DNA of 64,000 bases from Deinococcus hopiensis KR-140 (GTDB lineage Bacteria; Deinococcota; Deinococci; Deinococcales; Deinococcaceae). Numbering within the stretch: position 1 is the stretch's first letter; every line of letters starts with the position of its first letter. A program made the translations under genes and the position numbers. Shown here one piece after another: positions 36,912-47,491 of this stretch. Location of the stretch: assembly GCF_900176165.1 (NCBI RefSeq), contig NZ_FWWU01000007.1, positions 62,001 to 126,000 of the forward strand, read 5' to 3'. The notes under the pieces are model-generated. The model was not told the DNA's origin. It did no database searches and saw nothing but the letters and a program-made list of their open reading frames with translations.

Positions 36912-37754
36912 ATGCGCGGAGCGCGCCCAAAAGAGGTGTCGGTGCGTCGTCTGTGTGAGCTGCACGGGGTTAATCGCTCGTGGTTCTACGAACAGCAGGG
37001 CCGGGAGGAGATGGACGCCGATCAGGCGTTGTCCCAGGACATTGAGGCCGTAGTGGTGGAGTTCGACGGATACGGATATCGGCGTGTCACCCGCGAGTTG
37101 GCCCGACGAGGCCGCCCAGTGAACCACAAGCGCGTGTTGAGAGTCATGCGGGAACGCCGGTTGCTCTGCCGCCCGAAGCGCCGCTATCGGGCGACAACCG
37201 ATTCCAACCACAACGAGAAGCGCTTCCCAAATCTGCTACGCGAAGTCGTCCCAGTACGGCCAGATCAGGTCTGGCAAGCCGATCTGACCTACGTGCGAGT
37301 CCGCCAAGGCTTTGTGTACCTGGCCTGCGTGCTGGACGGTTTTACCCGTGAGGTGGTGGGCTGGTCCATGTCAAAGTTTCTGGACGCAGATTTACCGCTG
37401 GCAGCGCTCAACAACGCGCTTGCAGCGCGTTGTCCTGCCCCCGGTCTGCTGCACCATTCGGACCAGGGCGTGCAATACGCCAGTCGGGTGTACGTGGACC
37501 GCTTGCGGTCCGCAGGAATCACGCCAAGTATGTCCAGGACAGGCAATCCCTATGACAACGCCAAAATGGAGAGCTTCTACAAGACCCTGAAGACTGAGGA
37601 GGTCGATCTGCAAGAATACGTCGATCTGGACGACGCTCGACGACACATCGAGTTCTTTATTGCGGACCTGTACAACCGTCGCCGACTGCACTCCAGCCTG
37701 GGGTACGTTCCACCCGCCGAGTTCGCCGCCCGCTACACTACCGCCCAGATGTGA
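36912..37754 (+). CDS. IS3-family transposase OrfB (DDE integrase domain)
   Basis: This 280-residue protein has a HTH_21 region (YGYRRVTRELARRGRPVNHK) and an rve domain with Asp in WQADLTYVRVRQGFVYLACV, Asp in HHSDQGVQYASRVYVDRLRS and Glu in NPYDNAKMESFYKTLKTEEV. Oddly, it is in the same frame as OrfA, separated by TGA and two codons. The usual family start MIEDARSA (ATG 36902) lies in another frame and needs a one-base shift near 36925 to reach PKEVSVRR. Either OrfB now starts at 36912 or a base has been lost. The catalytic part is complete. Confidence 0.85.
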   Translation: MRGARPKEVSVRRLCELHGVNRSWFYEQQGREEMDADQALSQDIEAVVVEFDGYGYRRVTRELARRGRPVNHKRVLRVMRERRLLCRPKRRYRATTDSNHNEKRFPNLLREVVPVRPDQVWQADLTYVRVRQGFVYLACVLDGFTREVVGWSMSKFLDADLPLAALNNALAARCPAPGLLHHSDQGVQYASRVYVDRLRSAGITPSMSRTGNPYDNAKMESFYKTLKTEEVDLQEYVDLDDARRHIEFFIADLYNRRRLHSSLGYVPPAEFAARYTTAQM

Positions 37755-37900
37755 CTTGCCCTGCGGTCCGCTCGATTGGGTTCACTCCAGACTTAGGTTT
37801 TCTCCTCGTCTTGGCTGACTTGAAGGAAGCTTTCAGCGCTTAATAGTGGCTGGAGAGGAGAGCGTCACGACGCTGTCATGGCAGGAATCATTGCGCCGCA

Positions 37901-38347
37901 TCAGCGCAAGCCGCCCCGGTACCGGTGGGGAGCGGCGGCGAGGTCAAGTGCCGCGTCCTGCATGACGGTGGCGAGCGTCTCGTAGGCCTCCAACCACGCT
38001 TCGCGCGTCTCTGTTGTGAAGGCGTCGCCCAGCACTTCGTTGAGGGTGCCCAGCAGCGCGGTGCCCACCAGGGCGTAGTGGGTGTGCTGCACACCGAAGC
38101 TTGCGTGGCGCGCTCCAAGTTCGCGCACGGCGGGTAGCAGGGGCGGCAGGTGATCGAGGCCACGCACCACCAACCGCAGGGCCGACATCAGCTTGCGGCC
38201 CTGCTCCGCGAGGTCGCCACGGAAAAGCGCCTTTAGAGCCGGGTCGAGCGCAAATAGGCGCTCGTAGAAGCGGGCAGCCACGAATTCGGCTTGCGTCTCG
38301 ATGAAAGTGAAGGAGTGCTGCACGAGCTGGATCTGGTCGTCGGTCAC
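37901..38347 (-). CDS. Single-domain globin (flavohaemoglobin-type haem domain)
   Basis: This 148-residue paralogue of the globin at 22616 starts at ATG 38347 behind AAGGGGACTTCCGTG. The markers are FVAARFYERLFALDPALKAL, EQGRKLMSALRLVV (distal Q49) and LGARHASFGVQHTHYALVG with proximal H81. There is no FAD/NAD reductase domain. Likely role: O2/NO binding. Its codon use is typical of the well-kept genes in the window, in contrast to its decayed surroundings. Confidence 0.88.
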   Translation of the reverse strand: MTDDQIQLVQHSFTFIETQAEFVAARFYERLFALDPALKALFRGDLAEQGRKLMSALRLVVRGLDHLPPLLPAVRELGARHASFGVQHTHYALVGTALLGTLNEVLGDAFTTETREAWLEAYETLATVMQDAALDLAAAPHRYRGGLR

Positions 38348-39253
38348 GGAAGTCCCCTTTCGGGGCGCGTCACACTCGGCGCGCCCTATGCCGATGACGT
38401 TAGGGCCCGGGGCGTCACGGCCTCGTCATGGCTGCCCCTGCTCCTGGTGTTGACCTTCTCTCTGGCCGGAGCCTGTTGAAATACACCCCATCAACATCCG
38501 AAACCAAGGTGATGATCCAGTGTCCGGTGCGGCCCACGTAGACGGGCAAGCAATTGCCCGGTGGTCAGGCACGCTGCTGCCCGACAGCCCTTTGATCACT
38601 GTCCCCACCTTATGCTCCGTACAGTCACCAATAGGCGTCTGTAGGTAAGTAGCTGTGATCGGCCCGCCCATGCCGAGCGTCAAGAAGTCCCGATCTTCGG
38701 GTTGATCCCGGCCATCGCCAGGACTGAGAAGGTGCACCGTCCTGACCTTCCAAGCCCGGACCGCTTGATCCAACATTCGGCGTAGGCACGTCTTGGCCTC
38801 TCTTTGCTTCCCAGTGAGCTTCTGGACCGACTGACGGGCACGGTGACCAAGAGGGCGAATAGGGGTGATTGATGGCGATGTATCCTCCAGAAGTAGGAAT
38901 AGGGGTTGTCCACCCCTCTGAGTACGTCCCGGACGAGCACGAGAAGGCGTCGTGACAGTACTTCCGCCGACCCCCATCTCTCCCTGCCCTTCTACTCCAT
39001 CGCCTTTGACTCGTTGGAAAATTGTCTCTTTGGAAACCCAGGAGAGCGGGAAGAAGTCACTTTTCGGGAACCAAATCCGCACCCAACCGACGCCCTCACC
39101 CACTATCACGGCCAGAGCCTTGACCCGTGACCCGGGGTTAGCTCACTCACGAGGAAAGCCACTTCGTCCGGCCGTGTTCCGGGAAGGGCCACACCAGCAA
39201 GGAAAGCCCTGTTGTCACTCCAGGCCCAGAATGCGACTACCTTCAGGAGCGAT
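38348..39253. other. Unassigned stretch, probably decayed gene
   Basis: About 900 bases. A minus-strand frame of 227 codons (38426-39109) contains protein-like text (KQREAKTCLRRMLDQAVRAW, DFLTLGMGGPITATYLQTPI), and another frame nearby reads GRTGHWIITLVSDVDGVYFN, as if one gene had been split by shifts. I could not place the family; a transposase is one possibility. The promoter of the globin gene should lie within about 38350-38420. Confidence 0.35.
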
Positions 39254-39475
39254 ATGAGCAAAAAGACACCAACGGCAGAGCAGGTCGCGACAGCCATCTT
39301 TCAGGCGCAGGGGAGGTTCGACGTTCCAAGGCCCTGTGACGAGGCCTCGTTCCTCGATTTTGTCAACGATGTTGGGGCGGAGGTGGCGCGAAGCAACTTC
39401 GAAAAGATCATGGGCATGCTCAGTTGGGGAAAGTCACTTGAGGAAGTCACCAAGAAATTGAAGGAAGGCCAATGA
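39254..39475 (+). CDS. Small helical protein of unknown function
   Basis: This 73-residue product starts at ATG 39254 behind TTCAGGAGCGAT. The text KTPTAEQVATAIFQAQGRFD and NFEKIMGMLSWGKSLEEVTK is amphipathic-helical. No family is recognised. It converges with the next gene, overlapping it by 29 bp. Confidence 0.5.
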   Translation: MSKKTPTAEQVATAIFQAQGRFDVPRPCDEASFLDFVNDVGAEVARSNFEKIMGMLSWGKSLEEVTKKLKEGQ

Positions 39476-39881
39476 CCGCATCTCCTGTTTTCCCTGTATG
39501 CGAAAGCCAGCCGAGCAGCCGAGCGGCGGCCTGCCTGGCGCGCAGCCGGCGACCCTCGCTCCCCCCGATGAGCCAATGCCCGGCTTCACTGAAAGGCAAT
39601 GGTTGGAGGTCAAGCCGGCACCAGCCATCCGTATGGGTGACGTGGAGCCCAACATCCAGGGACTTCACCTGAGGTACCGCTGTGCTGAACGCGCTCACGA
39701 GAGAGGGGAGGTCTTCAGCATGGACAAACAGTGCCAGGTTTGCCTCCTCCTTAGACAATGCTGCACTGCCCACTGGGGTTGGCGCAGCCGGTTGGCCTAC
39801 AGAATGCGCGTACACCCACTCACTGTCCACACAGGGGTGGGGACAGCGTCGAGCACATAGAACAGGTGAGGAAAACAGCAC
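39447..39881 (-). CDS. Hypothetical protein
   Basis: This 144-residue frame contains an ordered central part (EANLALFVHAEDLPSLVSAF, HTDGWCRLDLQPLPFSEAGH) that looks like a folded alpha/beta domain. No family is recognised and no strong ribosome site is seen at 39881, so an internal start is possible. Its tail overlaps the tail of the small plus-strand gene. Confidence 0.4.
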   Translation of the reverse strand: MLFSSPVLCARRCPHPCVDSEWVYAHSVGQPAAPTPVGSAALSKEEANLALFVHAEDLPSLVSAFSTAVPQVKSLDVGLHVTHTDGWCRLDLQPLPFSEAGHWLIGGSEGRRLRARQAAARLLGWLSHTGKTGDAVIGLPSISW

Positions 39882-40129
39882 GCTGTAGGGTAGAGGGTGA
39901 TACCAAAGAGCAACTGCGGCTTACGCTTGAGCAAGCTCCCACCATTGACCATCATGGATCACATCTGAAAGGCATTCACGCCGGGCCAACGCCCTCTATC
40001 CCCAGATGTGAATACGCTATGGGGTTGTGAGGGGCCCCGCTGAAGTGGGGTTGAGCAAAACGGCCCCACCCTTCCTCAGGTTGTTCATGAACTCGTCGAG
40101 CGGCGCCTTGTGCTCGGTGGACCTCTTAT

Positions 40130-40260
40130 AAGGATTCCGGTTCATCCGTTATGAAACAAGTGGTTGACGCGAGCGGAGCGAACAGGAAAAACAGTGACCA
40201 ATAGGAGTCGAGTCACCGACACAGATCGGCGGGGGTGTAACGGACGATCCGGAGACGGTA
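40130..40260 (+). repeat. Dispersed repeat family R1, copy 3
   Basis: This begins AAGGATTCCGGTTCATCCGT and ends GATCCGGAGACGGTA. It shares GAGCGGAGCGA, AGGAAAAACAGTGAC and the end arms with copies at 622 and 5108. It lies just beyond the terminator of the rhamnose transport operon. Confidence 0.8.
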
Positions 40261-40297
40261 AAAACTAGAAGCCCCCAGAACATATCTGGGGACTTTT
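40261..40297. terminator. Bidirectional terminator after the rha transport operon
   Basis: The stem CCCCAGA/TCTGGGG (40273-40291) has a 5-base loop. On the minus strand it is followed by GCTTCTAGTTTTT, on the plus strand by ACTTTTA. It lies 26 bp past the end of the binding-protein gene. Confidence 0.8.
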
Positions 40298-40316
40298 AAC
40301 CTAAACCGTTCAGCGC

Positions 40317-41312
<996 letters not shown>

Positions 41313-41391
41313 GGGGTTCCTCCATGGGATGAAAGATGGTGGCGGGAGAAGTAGGACGCGGGTCAGGTGCTGGCACGGAGGGGTCAACCGG

Positions 41392-42399
41392 TCACGCCGC
41401 GCCTCCTTTGGGAGGGATCAACTGACTTCGGCGCTGCCGAGCAGCTTTCACGCGTGCGGCGAGGTTGGGTCCGAGGACCGAGACGATCAGCAGCAGCCCC
41501 GTTACGATGGTCAGAATTTCGTTGGGAACGTCCGCGAGCGTCAGGGCGTTCTGGATGATGCCGATCAGGAAGACGGCCGCGATAACGCCGATAACGCTGC
41601 CCCGCCCACCGAAGATGCTCACGCCGCCCAGCAGCACCCCGGCAACGACGGCGAGTTCCAGACCGTTGGCGTTGTCCGCACGGGCGCTGGAGAAGCGGAA
41701 GGTGTAGATTACGGCCGCGAAGGCGCTCATCAGGCCGGAAAGAATGAACAGCACCAGCTTGGTGCGCTCGACGCGCAGACCGGCAAACCTCGCGGCCACT
41801 TCGTTCGCCCCGATGGCGTACAGCGAACGCCCGAAGGGCGTGGCGTGCAGGACCACCGCGGTGATTGCAGCGAGGATCACGAAGGCCACGATGGGGATAG
41901 GGATTTGCGTGCCGGGCACCAGGCCAAATCCCAGGTTGGTCCAGAAGGGCGGGAAGTCAGCGACGGCCCGGTCGCCCAGCAGGGCATATGCCAGGCCCCG
42001 GTACAGGGCGAGTGTGCCGATCGTGACTGCGAGGGAAGGGAGGCCCAGGCGGGTGACCAACCATCCGTTGAGAAAACCCGCCAGTGACCCGAGCGCGAGG
42101 GTCACGAGGATCGCCAGGGGCATAGGAACGTGGGCGGCCCACAACACGCCGAGGAGGGCGCTGCACATGCCCACGATGGACGCCACGGAAAGATCAATCT
42201 CGGCGGCGATAACGACCAGCGTCATGGTGAGCGCGATCAGCGCGATCTCCACAAGGTTCGAGGAAAGGTTGGAGAGGTTGGCAGCGGTCAGGAACGCGTC
42301 GTGCAGAAACGAACCGATCAGGAGGGCGAGGGCGACCAGGACAATGACGGCGGCTTCCCAGCCAAGCAGGCTGCGGGCAGGCTTGTGAGGAACGCTCAC
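41392..42399 (-). CDS. rhaQ: Rhamnose ABC transporter permease
   Basis: This 335-residue membrane protein of the RbsC/BPD_transp_2 family has 8-10 hydrophobic segments; FGRSLYAIGANEVAARFAGL is the loop that contacts the ATPase, and LGGVSIFGGRGSVIGVIAAV is a typical late segment. It pairs with the permease gene that overlaps it by 4 bp upstream. The GTG start at 42399 lies within the stop of the previous gene. Which of the two permeases should be called P or Q is a convention. Confidence 0.92.
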   Translation of the reverse strand: MSVPHKPARSLLGWEAAVIVLVALALLIGSFLHDAFLTAANLSNLSSNLVEIALIALTMTLVVIAAEIDLSVASIVGMCSALLGVLWAAHVPMPLAILVTLALGSLAGFLNGWLVTRLGLPSLAVTIGTLALYRGLAYALLGDRAVADFPPFWTNLGFGLVPGTQIPIPIVAFVILAAITAVVLHATPFGRSLYAIGANEVAARFAGLRVERTKLVLFILSGLMSAFAAVIYTFRFSSARADNANGLELAVVAGVLLGGVSIFGGRGSVIGVIAAVFLIGIIQNALTLADVPNEILTIVTGLLLIVSVLGPNLAARVKAARQRRSQLIPPKGGAA

Positions 42400-43420
42400 C
42401 GGTGACTCCTTTCTTGCATGGCGCGGGCCGCGCGGCGGGCAATGATGATGTCGATGCTAATGGCGAGCAGCAGCAGTGCGCCCTGAATGGCCTGCTGCCA
42501 GAAGGCCGGAGCGCGCAGGGCGACCAGGGCACTGCCGATCACGCCCAGCAGCAGGGCGCCGATGCCCGCACCGGCGATGGTGCCAACACCCCCCGTGATG
42601 GCCACGCCGCCGACGACGGCTGCCGCAATGACCTGCAATTCCAGGCCGTTCCCGGCGGCGGCGTCCACCGTTCCGAACCGGGCCAGGTACAACACCCCCG
42701 CAAGCCCCGCGATGGCGCCGGAGAGGACGAAGCCCGTCAGAACGCGCCGGTTCACATTGATGCCGGCGAGGTTGGCCGCTTCGACGTTGGAGCCGACCGC
42801 GTAGTACTCGCGCCCCGAACGGTACGAGCGCAGGTAGATGCCGAACCCGGTCATGACGGCCAGGACGAGGAGCACGAGGTTCGGCACACCGAGAATGCTG
42901 CCGCTGGCGAAGCCGCTGAAGGCTGCGGGGAGATTGCTGGCGGTGATTTGCCCACCGTGAACGACGGCATAATCCACTCCGCGAAACACGTACAGCGTGC
43001 CCAGCGTGGCGACGAGCGCCGGAACCTTTCCGTAGGCGACGAGCAGACCGTTGATTGCGCCGAGTACGGCGCCCATCCCCAGGCCCGCCAGGAACGCCAC
43101 CCCGATGGGCATGCCGGGATTGGCGACAAAGAGGGAGCCGGTCAGGAACGCCGTTAGGCCGAGGACGCTGCTCACGCTCAGATCGACGTGCTTCATCAGC
43201 AAAACCAAGGTCTGCCCCACCACCACCAGCGCGACGATGGCGACGTTCAGCGCCAGGTCTCGCAGGCTCTGGGCACTCAGGAAACGGGAATTGATCGCGG
43301 TGGTCACGGCCACCAGGGCCAGCAGAATCAGGAGCAGGCTGGCTTCCCGCGCCTGAAAGAGCCGTGTCAGGAGGGTCGGTGAGGCGCTGCCCGCCGCTCC
43401 AGTCGAGGAGAATTGCGTCA

Positions 43421-43424
<4 letters not shown>
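42396..43424 (-). CDS. rhaP: Rhamnose ABC transporter permease
   Basis: This 342-residue permease is of the same family as its neighbour; the key loop is GREYYAVGSNVEAANLAGIN and the late segment VVGGVAITGGVGTIAGAGIG. The two permeases would form a heterodimeric channel. ATG overlaps the stop of the ATPase gene by 4 bp (ATGA), indicating tight coupling. Confidence 0.92.
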
Positions 43425-44936
<1,512 letters not shown>

Positions 44937-44944
<8 letters not shown>

Positions 44945-45290
44945 GGTGGAACACCTCCTCCAGCTGGAAGAAGCCCTGGTCTGGGGCTTTACCGTCCAGG
45001 GCTTCGAAAAAGGGTGCCATTTCGGCTTGCCAGCGGGCATTCACTTCACGCTGCTGCATGCCGGTCTGCGCCGCTAGAAGGTCTGGCGTTTCGAAGTACC
45101 CGACCAGGAGGCCGTCTTCCCCGAGGAAGAGGGAGTAGTTGTGCCAGCCGGTCTCGCGGAGCGCCTGAAGCATGTCCGGCCAGACTTGGGCGTGCCGCGC
45201 CTTGTACTCCACGAGATGTTCGGTTTTCACACGCAAGAGGAAGCACACGCGGTGCTGCTGAGGGGGAGTTGAGGGGGGGGTTGAGGGCAC
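44937..45290 (-). CDS. rhaM: L-rhamnose mutarotase
   Basis: This is a small ferredoxin-like-fold enzyme that interconverts the alpha and beta anomers of L-rhamnose. The family text is RVCFLLRVKTEHLVEYKARH, with catalytic His in YKARHAQVWPDML, then GWHNYSLFLGEDGLLVGYFE and EVNARWQAEMAPFF. It is about 104 residues in other bacteria. Here a GTG at 45290, six bases after GGAG, gives 117 residues with a short Pro-rich lead; the open frame continues to 45332 without a site. First gene of the transport arm. Confidence 0.9.
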
Positions 45291-45367
45291 AAAAAGCTCC
45301 AGGGCGAGGGTTTGGCAACGAACGAGGGGCACGCAACGGTGTGCGGTTGTGTTGTTTTCTTGTGCTC

Positions 45368-45430
45368 ATCTAACACCCGTACTCGAAAAATTGCAAGGTC
45401 TTGTCATTTTTGGTGCGAGTGGTGTTAGAT
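45368..45430. promoter_or_regulatory. Divergent rha promoters with inverted operator
   Basis: Perfect inverted arms ATCTAACACC (45368-45377) and GGTGTTAGAT (45421-45430) are centred 53 bp apart, about five helical turns. Minus-strand promoter: TTGCAA (45391-45396), 17-bp spacer, TTAGAT (45368-45373) for rhaM-T-P-Q-S. Plus-strand promoter: TTGTCA (45401-45406), 19-bp spacer, TAGATT (45426-45431) for rhaR and the catabolic genes. Each -10 box lies in one operator arm, so a bound regulator would block both. Confidence 0.75.
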
Positions 45431-45437
45431 TATGCGC

Positions 45438-46220
45438 ATGGTTTCCGAAGTCTTCAAGGTGGGCGCTGAGCGTCAGCACCTGATCCTGCGCCGCGCCCTG
45501 GCAGACCGCGTGGTCAAGATCAAGGACCTGGCAGCTGAACTCGGCGTCCACGAAATGACCATTCGGCGTGACCTGGATCAGCTCGCCGAACAGGGCCTGC
45601 TGGAACGCGTCCACGGCGGCGCCCGGCTGCTGGAAAAGGCCAGTGAGGAAATCGCCCACCAGCTGCGCGCCACCAAGAACACTGAGGCCAAGGAAGGCAT
45701 CGCCCGAGCTGCGCTCAACCTGATTGAGGACGGCGACGTGGTCGCCCTCGACGCCAGCACCACCGCCTTCGCCCTCGCGCAGATCCTGCACACCCGCAAA
45801 GTCACTGCCATCGTCAGCGGTCTTGACGCTGCCAACGTCCTCGCGCAAAACGGCGTGCCCTTCCTGATGGTCGGCGGAAACTTCCACGCGCCCGCCCGTT
45901 CCTTTGTCGGCGCCTTCTTCATGGACACCATCGCCCGCCTCCACCCGGACAAGGTGTTTTTCTCCGCCAAAGCGTTCTCGTTCGCCACTGGATTTACTGA
46001 CCCTCACCTGCCGGAAGTCGGAGCCAAGCAGGCCCTCATCCGTTCTGGAAGCACCGTCGTGGCCATGCTCGACGCTTCCAAATTCGAGCGTCGCGCGCTG
46101 GCCACCATCGCCACGCTGGATCAGGTCAACATTCTCATCACCGACCGCGCACCCCCAGCCGACATTCGCGCTGCGCTCGACGCGGCCGACGTCAAACTCG
46201 TGACCCAGGAGGAACAATGA
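45438..46220 (+). CDS. rhaR: DeoR-family rhamnose regulator
   Basis: This 260-residue regulator has an N-terminal DeoR HTH (RQHLILRRALADRVVKIKDL, AAELGVHEMTIRRDLDQLAE) and a C-terminal DeoRC sugar-phosphate-sensing domain (DGDVVALDASTTAFALAQIL, FLMVGGNFHAPARSFVG, DKVFFSAKAFSFATGFTDP). ATG at 45438 is preferred because it lies exactly 6 nt after the TAGATT box, giving a leaderless transcript; ATG 45432 is possible. It probably represses both arms and is released by rhamnulose-1-phosphate or a related intermediate. It overlaps rhaI by 4 bp. Confidence 0.9.
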   Translation: MVSEVFKVGAERQHLILRRALADRVVKIKDLAAELGVHEMTIRRDLDQLAEQGLLERVHGGARLLEKASEEIAHQLRATKNTEAKEGIARAALNLIEDGDVVALDASTTAFALAQILHTRKVTAIVSGLDAANVLAQNGVPFLMVGGNFHAPARSFVGAFFMDTIARLHPDKVFFSAKAFSFATGFTDPHLPEVGAKQALIRSGSTVVAMLDASKFERRALATIATLDQVNILITDRAPPADIRAALDAADVKLVTQEEQ

Positions 46221-47410
46221 ACGCTGACGCCCTCTCCACCGCGCTGGACCAGCAGCGCATCGAAACCCCAAGTTGGGGCTATGGCAATTCCGGCACGCGC
46301 TTCAAGACCTTCTCCGCTCCAGGTGCCGCGCGGGACGTGTGGGAGAAGATCGAGGACGCCGCCGAGGTGCACCGACTCACCGGCATCGCCCCCAGCGTCG
46401 CCCTGCACATTCCCTGGGACGCAGTGAGCAACTATGCCGAACTCCGCCGCTTCGCCGAAAGCCGCGGCGTGACCCTCGGCGCGATCAACCCCAACGTCTT
46501 TCAGGACGACGCCTACAAGCTGGGCAGCATCGCCCATCCAGATGAGCAGGTGCGCGAACAGGCAATGACCCACCTGCTCGACTGCGTGGAAATCATGAAG
46601 CAGACCGGCTCCCGGGACCTTTCGCTCTGGTTCGCAGACGGCACCAACTACGCCGGGCAAGACGACCTCCGCGCCAGAAAACGACGTGTGCGTCAGGCCT
46701 TGAAGCGAGTCCATGACGCCCTTCCTGAAGGCGGCCGCATGCTCGTCGAGTACAAGCTCTTCGAACCCGCCTTCTACGCCACGGACCTGTTCGACTGGGG
46801 CGCGGCGTACGCCCACTGCCTCGCCATCGGTGACAAAGCGCAGGTGCTTGTCGACCTCGGCCACCACGCGCAGAGCGTGAACATCGAGCAGATCGTCGCG
46901 TTCCTCCTCGATGAGGGGCGCCTCGGCGGCTTCCACTTCAACGCCAGGCGGTATGCGGACGACGACCTGATCGTCGGTACGACAAACCCCTTCGAACTCT
47001 TCTGCATCTACGCGGAACTGCTCAGCGCCGAGCGGTCCGAAGACACCCTGACGCAGACCACCGCCCACAACGTCGCGTACATGATCGACCAGAGCCACAA
47101 CATCGAACCCAAAGTCGAAGCCATGCTTCAGAGCGTTCTGAACTGCCAGGAAGCGTATGCCAAAGCCCTGCTGATCGACCGCGAACGTCTCCACGCTGCC
47201 CAGCAGGCCGGAGACGTCCTCGAAGCGCAGCGCACCCTGATGGACGCCTTCCGCACAGACGTCCGCCCCCTGCTGGCGGGCTGGCGCCGCTCGAAAGGGC
47301 TTCCCGAAGACCCCGTCGCCGTCCACCGTGCCAGCGGCTACCAGGACAAAGTCAGGCGTGACCGCGGCACTGCCACCGCCGCCGGTGGTGGGTTTCCCGT
47401 GAAGAGCTGA
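46217..47410 (+). CDS. rhaI: L-rhamnose isomerase (Pseudomonas/Bacillus RhaI type)
   Basis: This 397-residue TIM-barrel isomerase converts L-rhamnose to L-rhamnulose. It belongs to the RhaI type rather than the E. coli RhaA type. Visible are ALHIPWDAVSNYAELRRFAE, GAINPNVFQDDAYKLGSIAH, the metal-ligand regions MLVEYKLFEPAFYATDLFDW and VLVDLGHHAQSVNIEQIV, and GGFHFNARRYADDDLIVG. It is coupled to rhaR by an ATGA overlap and followed by the aldolase fusion. Confidence 0.92.
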   Translation: MNADALSTALDQQRIETPSWGYGNSGTRFKTFSAPGAARDVWEKIEDAAEVHRLTGIAPSVALHIPWDAVSNYAELRRFAESRGVTLGAINPNVFQDDAYKLGSIAHPDEQVREQAMTHLLDCVEIMKQTGSRDLSLWFADGTNYAGQDDLRARKRRVRQALKRVHDALPEGGRMLVEYKLFEPAFYATDLFDWGAAYAHCLAIGDKAQVLVDLGHHAQSVNIEQIVAFLLDEGRLGGFHFNARRYADDDLIVGTTNPFELFCIYAELLSAERSEDTLTQTTAHNVAYMIDQSHNIEPKVEAMLQSVLNCQEAYAKALLIDRERLHAAQQAGDVLEAQRTLMDAFRTDVRPLLAGWRRSKGLPEDPVAVHRASGYQDKVRRDRGTATAAGGGFPVKS

Positions 47411-47491
47411 CACCCTCTCCCGCACGCCTTGCCTCAGGCCCGCCTTTCCAGCTGGGTCAGCTCTCCCACACCCCCAACTCCGGAGGACCCC

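Larger units (their letters stand above)
36522..37789 (+). mobile_element. IS3-family element with GAC target duplication
   Basis: Ends: TGGACTGAACCC and GAGCGGACC on the left; on the right, reverse-complemented, TGGAGTGAACCC and GAGCGGACC. GAC is repeated on both sides (36519-36521 and 37790-37792), the 3-bp duplication usual for IS3. The element is 1268 bp with OrfA and OrfB. The matching duplication points to a simple, fairly recent insertion. Confidence 0.92.
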
